Assembly (NCBI GenBank): GCA_002381565.1
Contig: DFWZ01000032.1
Location: 93,669 to 146,096, forward strand
Direction of reading: 5' to 3'
From: Gallionella sp. UBA4121
GTDB taxonomy: Bacteria > Pseudomonadota > Gammaproteobacteria > Burkholderiales > Gallionellaceae
Length of the DNA: 52,428 nucleotides
Shown piece after piece: positions 9,064 to 17,265 of this stretch. Below the pieces are notes generated by a model. The model had not been told where the DNA came from and searched no databases. It saw only the letters and a program-made list of their open reading frames with translations. The translations under genes and the position numbers were made by a program. The stretch's first letter is position 1, and each line of letters opens with the position of its first letter.

Positions 9064-10051
9064 AGAGTTTGTTCTTGCTTGGGATTCACTTGCCGGCGAG
9101 TCAATAGAAGATGGATGGAGAAGCATTTCCGTCGCACGTTCTGGATCCTGCGAGTTGCTAGCGGCCAGACGGTTTCCGGGAAATTGCGAATCTCTGCTCG
9201 CGCATTTTCCAACTGCAAGGATTCCCCTCGCAGAAAAGTTGCCCGAAGGGGGAGGGTTCACCATCGAACGGGTGGAGCCTCACGATGATGGGAAAACCTG
9301 GCTGGCGTTGACCAGAAAAGAGTCAGGAAGCATCGAACTATTTATTGCGATGATGGGCGATGTGGTGGGTGTGCTTGACCAAAATGCTACTATGGAAAAT
9401 GAGCGGCAGCTTGCGATTTTTCTCGGCAGGGTCAGGGCTTGGCAGGAGTTCATGCGCCGTGGTGCTCATGGACTGGAACCCGAGGCCGAAATCGGCCTTA
9501 TCGGTGAGCTGTCGTTCCTGACTTCCATGATTGATGCAGGGATTCCTGCATCGTTGGCCGTGGAATCATGGGTTGGCCCGCTCGATGCCATTCAGGATTT
9601 CGAGGTAGGCACTGGTGCCGTGGAAGTAAAGGCAACGGTATCAACTGCTGGTTTCCCGGCCAAGATAGGATCACTCGAACAGTTAGATGATTCCATCCGC
9701 CAGCCGCTTTTCTTAGCTGGGGTCCGTCTTTCCCAAGTCCAATCGGGGCGGAATCTGCCGGAGTTCGTCGGACACGTCCGTGATCTATTGAATGGCAACA
9801 CTGAAGCGCAACGGCTGTTTGCCGACAAGATTCTGATTGCAGGCTTTTTCGATGCACACGTCGACATATATGCGAGACGATTTTCCATCTCGGACACAAG
9901 GGTTGTAGAAGTTGGAGAGGGTTTTCCGCGCCTCACCCATGGAACTGTTCCGAACGGAATCAGAAGAGCAAAGTACGAGATAGATTTCGACAGAGCAACT
10001 GGGGGAAATCTGGAGCCTGAAGCTGCATTAAAAAAACTAGGAGTGCTTTAA
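9047..10051 (+). CDS. PD-(D/E)XK-family restriction endonuclease (DUF4420-like)
   Basis: A 334-aa protein with a recognisable nuclease core: a helix GLIGELSFL near residue 150, then Asp184 and the E193-V-K195 pair in the string QDF...VEVKAT. This is the D...ExK arrangement of PD-(D/E)XK enzymes. Members of this family sit beside Z1 and MORC-like ATPase genes and are the likely DNA-cutting subunit. The start overlaps the Z1 stop by 17 bp, and the AIPR gene begins 2 bp after its stop. DUF4420 membership is from memory of motif and context; the catalytic triad is read directly. Confidence 0.85.
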   Translation: MARPTEEFVLAWDSLAGESIEDGWRSISVARSGSCELLAARRFPGNCESLLAHFPTARIPLAEKLPEGGGFTIERVEPHDDGKTWLALTRKESGSIELFIAMMGDVVGVLDQNATMENERQLAIFLGRVRAWQEFMRRGAHGLEPEAEIGLIGELSFLTSMIDAGIPASLAVESWVGPLDAIQDFEVGTGAVEVKATVSTAGFPAKIGSLEQLDDSIRQPLFLAGVRLSQVQSGRNLPEFVGHVRDLLNGNTEAQRLFADKILIAGFFDAHVDIYARRFSISDTRVVEVGEGFPRLTHGTVPNGIRRAKYEIDFDRATGGNLEPEAALKKLGVL

Positions 10052-10053
10052 TA

Positions 10054-11823
10054 ATGGATTTATCCGAATTCCTGCTGGAAACGCAGACTGAAGTCAGAAC
10101 TCAGATGAGCGATGGCAGTCCCTTTGCAGAAATGGTATTTTCCGAAGTGGTCATGCAGCACATGGCAGAAATCGGAATGACGTTCGAGCCAGTGGTATGC
10201 CACTTCAACGGCAAGATCGGTAATGCCATCCTGCGTTTGAGCGGTTACGCGATGTCTGACGAGGTTGACCAACTGGATCTTTTTGTGAGCCTGTACGAAG
10301 GAGTCGACGAGCTCACCCCCGTTCCCGATGCGGATACCAAGATGGCGGTCGAGCAGTGTATACGTTTTCTCAGTCTCTGTGCCGAAGGAAAGATGGCAAC
10401 GAAGCTGGATCCGTCGAGTGACGTCCTTTCGTTAGCAATCACCATTCAGGAAATCTACAACGGTCTCGAACAGGTCAGAGTTTTTGTCCTGACCGATAAA
10501 GTGGCCAAAGCCAAGAGCTTCAAGACAAGGGAAATTGCTGGAAAATCCGTCCGTCTTGAAGTCATGGACATCGAACGTTTGTACCGCCACTGGTCCGAGG
10601 GTAAGCCGCGCGACGAACTGGTTATCGATTTTATCGAGGTTTCGGGTTCTCCACTGCCCTGTGTATTCGTGCCGGGAGAACCCAACGAATACGACTACGC
10701 ATTAACGGCGATTCCTGGCGAAGCGCTGCGGTTCGTCTACGAGAGGTTCGGTGCCAGGCTGCTCGAGGCCAACGTGCGCTCGTTTCTGAGTGTTAAGGGT
10801 AAAGGTGTTAATGCCGGGATACAGAACACCCTGCGAACCACTCCAGGACACTTCATGGCATACAACAACGGGATCGTGCTCGTGGTCGACGAAATGAGGC
10901 TCGAAAAAACCGTTGATGGGGCCGCAGGCATTGCCTGGTTGAAAGGCATGCAGATAGTAAACGGCGGGCAGACGACGGCCTCGCTTTTTTTCGCCAAGAA
11001 GAAATTTCCCGATATGGATCTGAGCAGAGTAAGGGTGTCTGCAAAAATCATCGTCATGCGCGCGCAGGATCCCGCTAAGGAAGAGGCATTAGTCTCTGAT
11101 ATCTCGCGTTTCGCCAACAGCCAGAACGCGGTCAGGCAGTCCGATCTTTCTGCCAACAAGCCCTTCCATGTCGCAGTCGAGAAACTCTCGCTGACCGTCT
11201 ATTGTCCAGACGGCATTGGTCGCTGGTTTTACGAACGCGCTGCAGGCAGCTATAACACGCTTCTGAGTCGTGAGGGAACAACTCCTGCCAAGCTGAAAGT
11301 TCTGAAGGAGGCTATTCCACCGTCCAGAAAAATTACCAAGACGGATCTGGCCAAATACATCAATGCTTGGGATATAAAACCCGATGTGGTGAGCTTAGGC
11401 TCACAGAAAAACTTCGACCGTTTCATGGCATCGCTTTCGGGGGAGGATGGCGAGGAAATTCCACTGCCGGGAGTTGCTGAATACAAGGCAATGATTGCGA
11501 AGACAAAGATTTTCAGAGACACGCAGAAGCTCGTACGTCCCATGTTTCAGGCATTTCAGGCGAACGTGGCAGCCTACGTCGTTTCCGTTCTTGCCGACAG
11601 GCTGGGGGATAGGATCGATCTGAATCGTATTTGGATTCGTCAGGGTGTTTCGCAGGAGTTGCTCTCGCAGATAGGCATCTGGGCAAAAGAAGTTAACGAT
11701 GTTCTTCACAGAACTGCGGGGGGACGCATGGTTTCAGAGTGGGCCAAGAAGCCCGAGTGCAGGGATGCCGTGATCAGTGCGACCTATTCCGAACCTGCCG
11801 ATAATATTCCCGAGGTGCGTTGA
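10054..11823 (+). CDS. AIPR (abortive infection phage resistance) family protein
   Basis: A 589-aa protein with the family hallmarks HFMAYNNGI (near residue 270), NGGQTTASLF (near 303), the NSQNAV block with a following DLSANKPF, and WFYERAAGSYNTL. AIPR proteins are linked to phage resistance and to MORC/Z1 restriction-like cassettes; the biochemical role is not established. An AGGAG ribosome-binding site lies in the end of the nuclease gene. This is the last gene of the rightward operon. It converges on the cytosine methylase with only 28 bp between, and I see no strong terminator there. Confidence 0.9.
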   Translation: MDLSEFLLETQTEVRTQMSDGSPFAEMVFSEVVMQHMAEIGMTFEPVVCHFNGKIGNAILRLSGYAMSDEVDQLDLFVSLYEGVDELTPVPDADTKMAVEQCIRFLSLCAEGKMATKLDPSSDVLSLAITIQEIYNGLEQVRVFVLTDKVAKAKSFKTREIAGKSVRLEVMDIERLYRHWSEGKPRDELVIDFIEVSGSPLPCVFVPGEPNEYDYALTAIPGEALRFVYERFGARLLEANVRSFLSVKGKGVNAGIQNTLRTTPGHFMAYNNGIVLVVDEMRLEKTVDGAAGIAWLKGMQIVNGGQTTASLFFAKKKFPDMDLSRVRVSAKIIVMRAQDPAKEEALVSDISRFANSQNAVRQSDLSANKPFHVAVEKLSLTVYCPDGIGRWFYERAAGSYNTLLSREGTTPAKLKVLKEAIPPSRKITKTDLAKYINAWDIKPDVVSLGSQKNFDRFMASLSGEDGEEIPLPGVAEYKAMIAKTKIFRDTQKLVRPMFQAFQANVAAYVVSVLADRLGDRIDLNRIWIRQGVSQELLSQIGIWAKEVNDVLHRTAGGRMVSEWAKKPECRDAVISATYSEPADNIPEVR

Positions 11824-11851
11824 TGCTGCGTATTTTCAGACAGATAGTTTT

Positions 11852-13498
11852 TCAGGCGGCGCTATAGAACTTTGGATGCTCTGACAAGTGTTGTGATGGC
11901 GCCGTGTTTGATTTCGCATTCCCAGACGACGATAGGTGAGCCGATGAGTCGCTAAGCAGCTGTTTAACTATCACAGCAATTTGCTTTGCCAACAATGGGG
12001 GTACAGCATTGCCAACCTGATGAAACTGCTGGGTACGGTTCCCTTGGAAAAAATAGTTGTCGGGGAACGTTTGAAGCCGTGCAGCTTCGCGAACAGTCAG
12101 GCTGCGGCATTGTGACGGGTCCGGGTGGATGAAGTAGTGCCCATCTTTTGAAATATGGCTGGTAATGGTGCTGGCAGGTTTATCCTTCAGTTGCACTCTG
12201 AAGCGATCCGAAAATTTCCCTGTTTCCCAATTTACATGATTTGGACGGAGTCCAGCTAATTCAAATTCCCCATGCCCCTTTGGGGAGTGTTTGAATGTCT
12301 CAGCGAATGCGGCGGCATAAACATACCGACGTAAATCCCCGGTCATATGTCCGCGAGTCTCATGGTTTAACCAGACCTTAAGTTTGCTGTCTGCATACCA
12401 TTCATCAAGAATCATTTTTTTCTTGTTTGTTAAAGAACGCATTGGCTCCCTGATGCTGCCAGAGCCAAGTTCTGAAGAGATTTCCACCTCATATTTTTTA
12501 AGCGTGTTGGTTAATTTCTCTAAGGTGTTCTCTTTTGATGATTCCCGTACGAGTTCCATAAGGTGCTGCTGTACGATGTTCGTCCATTTTTCTGGGCTAT
12601 CTGTTTCTTTGCTCAGTTTACTGCGTAACTTGGGCAGGTCATGCGTTACGTCATCGAAAGATTGAATTGCCAGTTTCTTGAGCTGCTTTGGGGTGGCATC
12701 AATATCATCCCTGATGCCCAGCAGGATTACTCGATGACGTGCCTGCGGTATGCCATATTCCTCGGAACGAATTATGAAGTCTCTGGGGTCGATATTTTCA
12801 ATTTTCGAATCACTATTAAATACTGTATCACTGACAAGAGAATGAATTCTGTATCTCTGCCCAGTTTCATTTCCAAAAACCTGGTCAGGATTTTCCAGAT
12901 CTTTGAGTATGGTATGAAAAATACCTTTCCCGTTGATTTTGGCAGAAAGAATGCCTTTAACATTTTCCATGACAAAGACAGCCGGTTTATAGCGATGAAT
13001 GATGCGCAGATATTCTTTATACAGGTAGTGGCGGTGATCTTCCTCTGCCACATAGTTTGCTTTTCCTCTGTTTCGTGCGCGACCGACAAGCGAGTAGGCT
13101 TGGCATGGTGGGCCGCCAATTAAGACCCATGGCTGTGACAGGTCGGTGGCAGTTTTATCTAGGATCGCATTGAGTTCCTCATTGCCTGTTTCAGTACCTA
13201 GCGTTATTTGTCTGGCTTCTCGCCCGGCTTCTTCCCAATCTGATAATGTGTCGTCATCATACGGGACGGAAGTTTCACCATTGCAATAATGGTAGTAGCC
13301 CGCCAGTGCATTACCACCTTTCCCTCGCAGAATTCTGTAAAACGAGCGTAATCTTAAAGTGTTATGTGCAGATGCTTCCATCTCGGCAGAGACGATAGTC
13401 TTGAACATTCTACCGTTGTCAATGGATGAGAATCCTTCCCCAAGCCCGCCGGGGCCAGCAAACAGATCAACTATGGGGACAGGGGCAAAGTGGGGCAT
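11852..13498 (-). CDS. DNA (cytosine-5-)-methyltransferase
   Basis: A 548-aa m5C methylase with all key motifs: motif I DLFAGPGGLGEGF (SAM binding), motif IV GGPPCQAYS with catalytic Cys132, motif VI ENV (178-180), motif VIII QARHRVILLG, and motif X QVGNAVPPLLA. The target-recognition region between VIII and IX is long, so the recognised sequence cannot be told from the sequence. It is convergent with the MORC/Z1/nuclease/AIPR operon, where it would provide self-protection. It is divergent from vsr with a 47-bp gap, a layout that allows shared promoter control. Confidence 0.95.
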   Translation of the reverse strand: MPHFAPVPIVDLFAGPGGLGEGFSSIDNGRMFKTIVSAEMEASAHNTLRLRSFYRILRGKGGNALAGYYHYCNGETSVPYDDDTLSDWEEAGREARQITLGTETGNEELNAILDKTATDLSQPWVLIGGPPCQAYSLVGRARNRGKANYVAEEDHRHYLYKEYLRIIHRYKPAVFVMENVKGILSAKINGKGIFHTILKDLENPDQVFGNETGQRYRIHSLVSDTVFNSDSKIENIDPRDFIIRSEEYGIPQARHRVILLGIRDDIDATPKQLKKLAIQSFDDVTHDLPKLRSKLSKETDSPEKWTNIVQQHLMELVRESSKENTLEKLTNTLKKYEVEISSELGSGSIREPMRSLTNKKKMILDEWYADSKLKVWLNHETRGHMTGDLRRYVYAAAFAETFKHSPKGHGEFELAGLRPNHVNWETGKFSDRFRVQLKDKPASTITSHISKDGHYFIHPDPSQCRSLTVREAARLQTFPDNYFFQGNRTQQFHQVGNAVPPLLAKQIAVIVKQLLSDSSAHLSSSGNAKSNTAPSQHLSEHPKFYSAA

Positions 13499-13545
13499 GA
13501 GTTTTTTCAGGTAAGTGTTGCAGTAAAATACAGAGATTACCAGGA

Positions 13546-13989
13546 ATGATGGATATAGTCGATAAACAAACGCGATCCCGCATGATGTCCGGGATCAAAG
13601 CTAAGGATACGAAGCCTGAGATGAAGGTGCGACATTTCCTTTATAGTAAAGGTTTTCGGTATCGCCTGCATGTTCGCACTTTACCTGGTGTGCCAGATAT
13701 TTGCCTGCCCCGTTATCGCGTGGTGATATTTGTGCAAGGCTGTTTCTGGCACAGACATGACGGATGTGGGCTAAGCTATATTCCGGCGAGCAATAAAGGC
13801 CGCTGGCTGGCAAAATTTCAGCAGAATGTTGAACGTGATCGCAGAAATATTGATTTACTTTTAAGTGCGGGCTGGCGGGTGTTTGTTTTGTGGGAGTGTG
13901 GCTTGCGACGCCATGAACCGACGCTGCTGGATTGGTTGCCAGATGAAATCAGGTGCGAAAATGGCAAGGCCAAGGTTGAGTGGCCATAA
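13546..13989 (+). CDS. vsr: Vsr very-short-patch mismatch repair endonuclease
   Basis: A 147-aa strand-specific nuclease that nicks T:G mismatches created by deamination of 5-methylcytosine. The family pattern is complete: DKQTRSRMMSGIKAKDTKPE at the N-terminus, the PGVPDICLP catalytic Asp region, FVQGCFWHRHDGC with metal-binding His/Cys residues, and the C-terminal WRVFVLWECGL. Vsr nearly always travels with m5C methylases, matching the divergent methylase beside it. An alternative ATG lies one codon downstream and has slightly better spacing to AGGA. Confidence 0.94.
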   Translation: MMDIVDKQTRSRMMSGIKAKDTKPEMKVRHFLYSKGFRYRLHVRTLPGVPDICLPRYRVVIFVQGCFWHRHDGCGLSYIPASNKGRWLAKFQQNVERDRRNIDLLLSAGWRVFVLWECGLRRHEPTLLDWLPDEIRCENGKAKVEWP

Positions 13990-13997
13990 AGGCAACG

Positions 13998-14654
13998 TTA
14001 GGCAATCTGCTTAATGCTACCTTCTTTAATCCAGCGGTCTATCGCATTTTGAGCGTCGTTCAGGTAGTCCATCAGAGCGTCAGGCATACCTTCATCCTCA
14101 TCCCGCCCACCGAAGTGTTCTATTAAGGCTTGCAACTTGTTATCCTCACAAAATCCTCCATAGCAATTAGCATCCACGTAATCATGAAGGGCTGAAAATG
14201 AGGGGCAATCCGCTGGCACTCGTCCGGCTTTAATGTCCTTAACAATTTCTTGTTTCATTCGCTCGATGGATTCAACAAGTGTTGGCGTGGTGGTAGTTGA
14301 TGGCCGATGAGGTGATTTAATAAAGCCTGCCTCTCGTGTGCGTTGGATTAGGCTCGACCATTCAGTATTGTTGCGTATCTCTGCGCCGTACACCTTCTCA
14401 TCGAAGGGCTTTTCGCTGTGCAGCCAGTCAAGGAACTCACGCTTGCTAATAGTGACTTTCCCGCCCTCTTTCCCGCGAGAATAATGGCGGTCACGTCCTG
14501 GATAGCCAATGATTTTATTCCCGTCCTCGTTTAGCTCAGAATCGTTCCAGTTAAGCAGGACTTCGCCAAGATCGTCGCGGCCAATCTTTTTGACGATAGC
14601 ATCGAATGCCTTTCCAACATTAGCATTGCTCATTGAGGCAACATTATTTTTCAT
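13998..14654 (-). CDS. Hypothetical protein of 218 aa, operator-controlled
   Basis: I do not recognise this protein. It is soluble-looking and charged, with a Thr-rich linker near residues 118-126 that separates an N-terminal basic half from an acidic C-terminal half ending in amphipathic helices. Its 3' end abuts vsr convergently (8 bp). A perfect palindrome 47 bp upstream of its start matches the one upstream of the neighbouring small regulator, so both are probably controlled by the same DNA-binding protein. A second ATG at codon 8 is possible. It may be a regulator or accessory of the adjacent modification genes; that is inference only. Confidence 0.7.
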   Translation of the reverse strand: MKNNVASMSNANVGKAFDAIVKKIGRDDLGEVLLNWNDSELNEDGNKIIGYPGRDRHYSRGKEGGKVTISKREFLDWLHSEKPFDEKVYGAEIRNNTEWSSLIQRTREAGFIKSPHRPSTTTTPTLVESIERMKQEIVKDIKAGRVPADCPSFSALHDYVDANCYGGFCEDNKLQALIEHFGGRDEDEGMPDALMDYLNDAQNAIDRWIKEGSIKQIA

Positions 14655-14701
14655 TTCATCGCTCTATTAATACATTTTGCCGTTTAACATGGCGCAATCG
14701 T

Positions 14702-14719
14702 ATATGCACACGTGCATAT
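14702..14719. promoter_or_regulatory. Palindromic operator-like site 1
   Basis: ATATGCAC-AC-GTGCATAT is an inverted repeat with perfect 8-bp arms around a 2-bp spacer. It lies between the small regulator gene and the 218-aa gene. Its 14-bp core recurs upstream of the regulator. It is a likely binding site for a dimeric repressor. Confidence 0.7.
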
Positions 14720-14721
14720 TG

Positions 14722-14943
14722 TCAAGAGATTAATTTAAGATGTTTTAATCTAGCTTCTAGATTAGAAACTGCCCAGTCTGGGCAGTTTCTAGCACTGGGT
14801 AATGATGGGTCTGTCAGCCAAGACTGAACCGCTCTCCAGCTACATGGTCGTTTGGTTTCATCTGATATATACTGCGCTGCCACGGCACGGGTGATTCCTG
14901 CGCGTTCAATGAGTGTGGTTAGATTTTCTTGATTCGTTTTCAT
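14722..14943 (-). CDS. Small helix-turn-helix-like regulator (73 aa)
   Basis: A short Cro-like protein. The segment ERAGITRAVAAQYISDETKR, followed by CSWRAVQSWLTDP, looks like a helix-turn-helix in which the second helix contacts DNA. Identical palindromic cores flank the gene on both sides, as expected for an autoregulated repressor that also controls the downstream 218-aa gene. Its coding region contains a striking perfect hairpin. The start ATG lies 15 bp from the upstream operator, and no strong ribosome-binding site is visible. The HTH assignment is by eye. Confidence 0.65.
   Translation of the reverse strand: MKTNQENLTTLIERAGITRAVAAQYISDETKRPCSWRAVQSWLTDPSLPSARNCPDWAVSNLEARLKHLKLIS
14763..14791. 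repeat. Perfect 13-bp inverted repeat within the small regulator gene
   Basis: TAGAAACTGCCCA, a 3-nt spacer, then its exact reverse complement. The repeat encodes residues near the C-terminus of the regulator, yet is far more symmetrical than coding sequence needs. No T-run follows on the coding strand, so it is not a standard terminator. It may be an RNA hairpin or a second protein-binding site. Confidence 0.6.
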
Positions 14944-14958
14944 ATTACTTTAAATACA

Positions 14959-14972
14959 ATGCACACGTGCAT
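14959..14972. promoter_or_regulatory. Palindromic operator-like site 2
   Basis: ATGCACACGTGCAT is identical to the 14-bp core of site 1 and lies 15 bp upstream of the small regulator's ATG. Binding here would block transcription or initiation of the regulator, which suggests autoregulation. Confidence 0.7.
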
Positions 14973-14979
14973 AGTCTAC

Positions 14980-15579
14980 CGTTTTTTACTTAAGCTGTCA
15001 CTATCGGAAGGCGTTCCGCGATTATGCAATTTTCTACTTGAAACAGATTGATTTAATCTGAATCAGTCAGGCTGGATTTGGTTTGAGTCGTTCTATTCAT
15101 AATGCTGCTCCTTGTCGAAAAATGAGGCGGATTGCCTCACTTCCCAACTTAAGGAACAGTGGGTACATGGCTGAAGAATTGTGCCGAAAAAGCTCATGGA
15201 AGAACATCAAACAGCGCACAATTGATGTCTGCAAAGCCAATGGGGAAGAGGAAGCTAATGCCGCGCCAGTTACCTCCGATCGCAAGCGGCACCTTCTGCC
15301 TGTGACGGCTATCGAAATCCGCGTAAATATGGCGTAGTTTGAATGATGGGTTGGCTAGGCTTGGCCACCAGTTGCAGCGCGATTTTAAGAAGTCGATTTT
15401 CGCATCGATCCGGCACAAACAAATCATGCCTAATCTGGAAGTAATGCGCCTTGCCAAGCGGTTGTCGAAACTGTTTGGTGATGTCGAGCGCCCCCTCAGG
15501 AATCGTTGCACCTCTTCTACGCGTGGCATTTACGCTTCGCAAATCAACAAGCGACGGCGATGATGTTATTGGTTTGTCA
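14980..15579. other. 600-bp stretch with no recognisable gene
   Basis: Open frames of 60-110 codons exist on both strands. None has a good ribosome-binding site, a recognisable domain or a preferred frame, and they overlap each other. A short hairpin (TGAGGC/GCCTCA) lies near 15124. The stretch may be decayed gene remnants; I could not name a parent gene. Confidence 0.4.
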
Positions 15580-15765
15580 TCAACTGTAGCGGTACTTCTC
15601 TATTGATTCCAGCCAATGCATTAGCTGCACTATCGAGATAATGTTCAAAAATTCCAAGCCAAGATACACAACGGCAAATAGACTTCCCACAATGAACCAA
15701 ATAAGTAACAGCATAAGGATCGGCTTTATAATGTACCTAAAAATAAATCGATCCCCCTTCGTCAT
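15580..15765 (-). CDS. Small membrane protein (61 aa)
   Basis: Starts MTKGDRFIFRYIIKPI and then has two hydrophobic stretches (about residues 11-32 and 33-48) typical of one or two membrane segments. It ends with a charged amphipathic tail. I chose the ATG preceded by AAGGGG at good spacing; a longer frame upstream lacks such a site. It begins 10 bp after the stop of a 23-aa hydrophobic peptide gene, so the two form a small operon. Function is unknown. Confidence 0.6.
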   Translation of the reverse strand: MTKGDRFIFRYIIKPILMLLLIWFIVGSLFAVVYLGLEFLNIISIVQLMHWLESIEKYRYS

Positions 15766-15775
15766 ATTACCCCTT

Positions 15776-15847
15776 CTATCCAAAGATTTTGTTATAGAGC
15801 CAAATGACCGCAAAAATGATCAAGATAAAACCGATTATTTCAAACAT
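15776..15847 (-). CDS. 23-aa hydrophobic micropeptide
   Basis: ATG, 23 codons and TAG, preceded by a strong AGGGGGA ribosome-binding site. The peptide begins MFEIIGFILIIFAVIWL and ends in a short basic/aromatic tail, so it is almost entirely a single membrane helix. A 10-bp gap separates it from the 61-aa membrane protein downstream. Size and composition resemble small membrane-acting toxins or regulatory peptides, but no antitoxin RNA is evident. Coding status rests on the Shine-Dalgarno site and operon structure. Confidence 0.5.
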   Translation of the reverse strand: MFEIIGFILIIFAVIWLYNKIFG

Positions 15848-16122
15848 GTAATCCCCCTTTTGGCAGACAAAGAAAATAAGAAGCCGTCAAGTTGATCCTC
15901 AGCAGAAAAGACAATACCGTTGACCCCATTTTAACGGTAACAGATGGTATCGAGCTCCACAGATACTTTGGTCTTGACAACCACGTGGATATTTTGCGCC
16001 AAGTTCTGGGATATTGCAAACTGCTGCTGCAAGGCGCGGCTCAAGGTCTGTCTTCTCGCTCCGCTCTTCTATCTAAGCGATATTTGATGCCGGCTATCTA
16101 GGTCAACAGACTTCGAATATAC

Positions 16123-17265
16123 TCAAATCGACATCAATGACTCTCTGGGTCTGCCCAACCGTATGCCTGGGACATCAGGCATCTCACCTCGTGAAAATAT
16201 CCTAGCATTTCCCAGCGATAACCGGGCTATCCCATCCGGCTTAGTCATGTATTTAATGGCCAAATCCAAGCCAAAGCGCTTCTCCACATCGTCATAACTC
16301 ACCATCCCAAGACCGTTGTAGTAATATTTCGGCTCTAAATTACAGTTAAAATGCAAGCCACTTCCCTTGGTAATATGATTTTTCCAGAAATCTCCAATCA
16401 TGGTTGCCCTGGAGATGTCTTCTCGAACTTTACTTCCGTCGAACAAGAACAGGCAATGGCAGTGAAAACCCTTTTCCCGTCCATGTTCCAGCTTGATCAC
16501 ATATCCCCTCAGATACTCAAAAATCGGGTTTCTCTGTATGCTCTCAAGCAATTGCCGTCTATGCATTAAAAACTGTTCGATGGATACGACAGGATGATAA
16601 TGCTGCTGCTGAATGTTGGTGTATTTGCGATATGACAGATCTACGCGGACCACCAACAATCTAGAGTGAACCGCAAACAGGCTTTCCACATACTTGGTCG
16701 CACTGGAATAATTATCATTGGAAGCGCGTATAAACTTTTTTACGGCTTCGCTTACCTGGCTGTTTTGTTCGATTTGTCGAATAGATTTGACCAACTCATT
16801 CAATCGGGCACACATCATTGTCGTCTGATCACCTTGCCCATACAGAATGTACTCAAATTCAACAGGTGGTATCTGCAAGCCAAGGCGTTGAGCTTCTGAA
16901 AAAAAGAACGTCACCAACGGATTCAGGTCATGCAGTGGTAAATGATACGTCACATTTTGATGCCATGATTTCAGATGAAATAGAATTTCATGGTGCAACC
17001 TGAAATTTTTATGCAGAGCATGATACGGGGAAATGATTTTACCCACCCATTCCGCGTCATAACCTTGATCGTTTATATCTGCAATCCTGAATAGTTGACC
17101 TCTGGTTTTTTGCAAATCGCCGATCAGGTGCATCAACGAGATAATTTCGTTCGCCGCCTTCAATGCGTTGTAATCAGGCTGCATCGCTGAGATATCTTCA
17201 GTCGATTGACGGAATGCGTACTCAGCATCACTATTGTGAGTGCTGTTTTGTAGGTAACTATTCAT
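16123..17265 (-). CDS. YagK/YfjJ family (inovirus Gp2-like) replication protein
   Basis: A 380-aa protein whose C-terminal half matches the YagK/YfjJ domain: LLVVRVDLSYRK, EYLRGYVIKLEHGREKGFHC (with the His-Cys-His pair of an HUH-like metal site), then ITKGSGLHFNCN and a late AIKYMTKPDGIA block. Relatives occur in integrated elements and filamentous phage and are thought to act in rolling-circle-type replication. AAGGAAA precedes the ATG. The AT-rich repeat-bearing region upstream could be its origin. The N-terminal 190 residues are not recognised. Confidence 0.8.
   Translation of the reverse strand: MNSYLQNSTHNSDAEYAFRQSTEDISAMQPDYNALKAANEIISLMHLIGDLQKTRGQLFRIADINDQGYDAEWVGKIISPYHALHKNFRLHHEILFHLKSWHQNVTYHLPLHDLNPLVTFFFSEAQRLGLQIPPVEFEYILYGQGDQTTMMCARLNELVKSIRQIEQNSQVSEAVKKFIRASNDNYSSATKYVESLFAVHSRLLVVRVDLSYRKYTNIQQQHYHPVVSIEQFLMHRRQLLESIQRNPIFEYLRGYVIKLEHGREKGFHCHCLFLFDGSKVREDISRATMIGDFWKNHITKGSGLHFNCNLEPKYYYNGLGMVSYDDVEKRFGLDLAIKYMTKPDGIARLSLGNARIFSRGEMPDVPGIRLGRPRESLMSI

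Noticed and set aside
2013..11823. DISARM, BREX or a classic type I restriction system
   Set aside because: The signature genes of those systems are absent; GHKL, Z1, PD-(D/E)XK and AIPR motifs point to the MORC/Z1 type.
15083..15563. Several overlapping open frames on both strands
   Set aside because: No ribosome-binding sites, no domains, and mutually overlapping frames; listed as a gene-free stretch instead.
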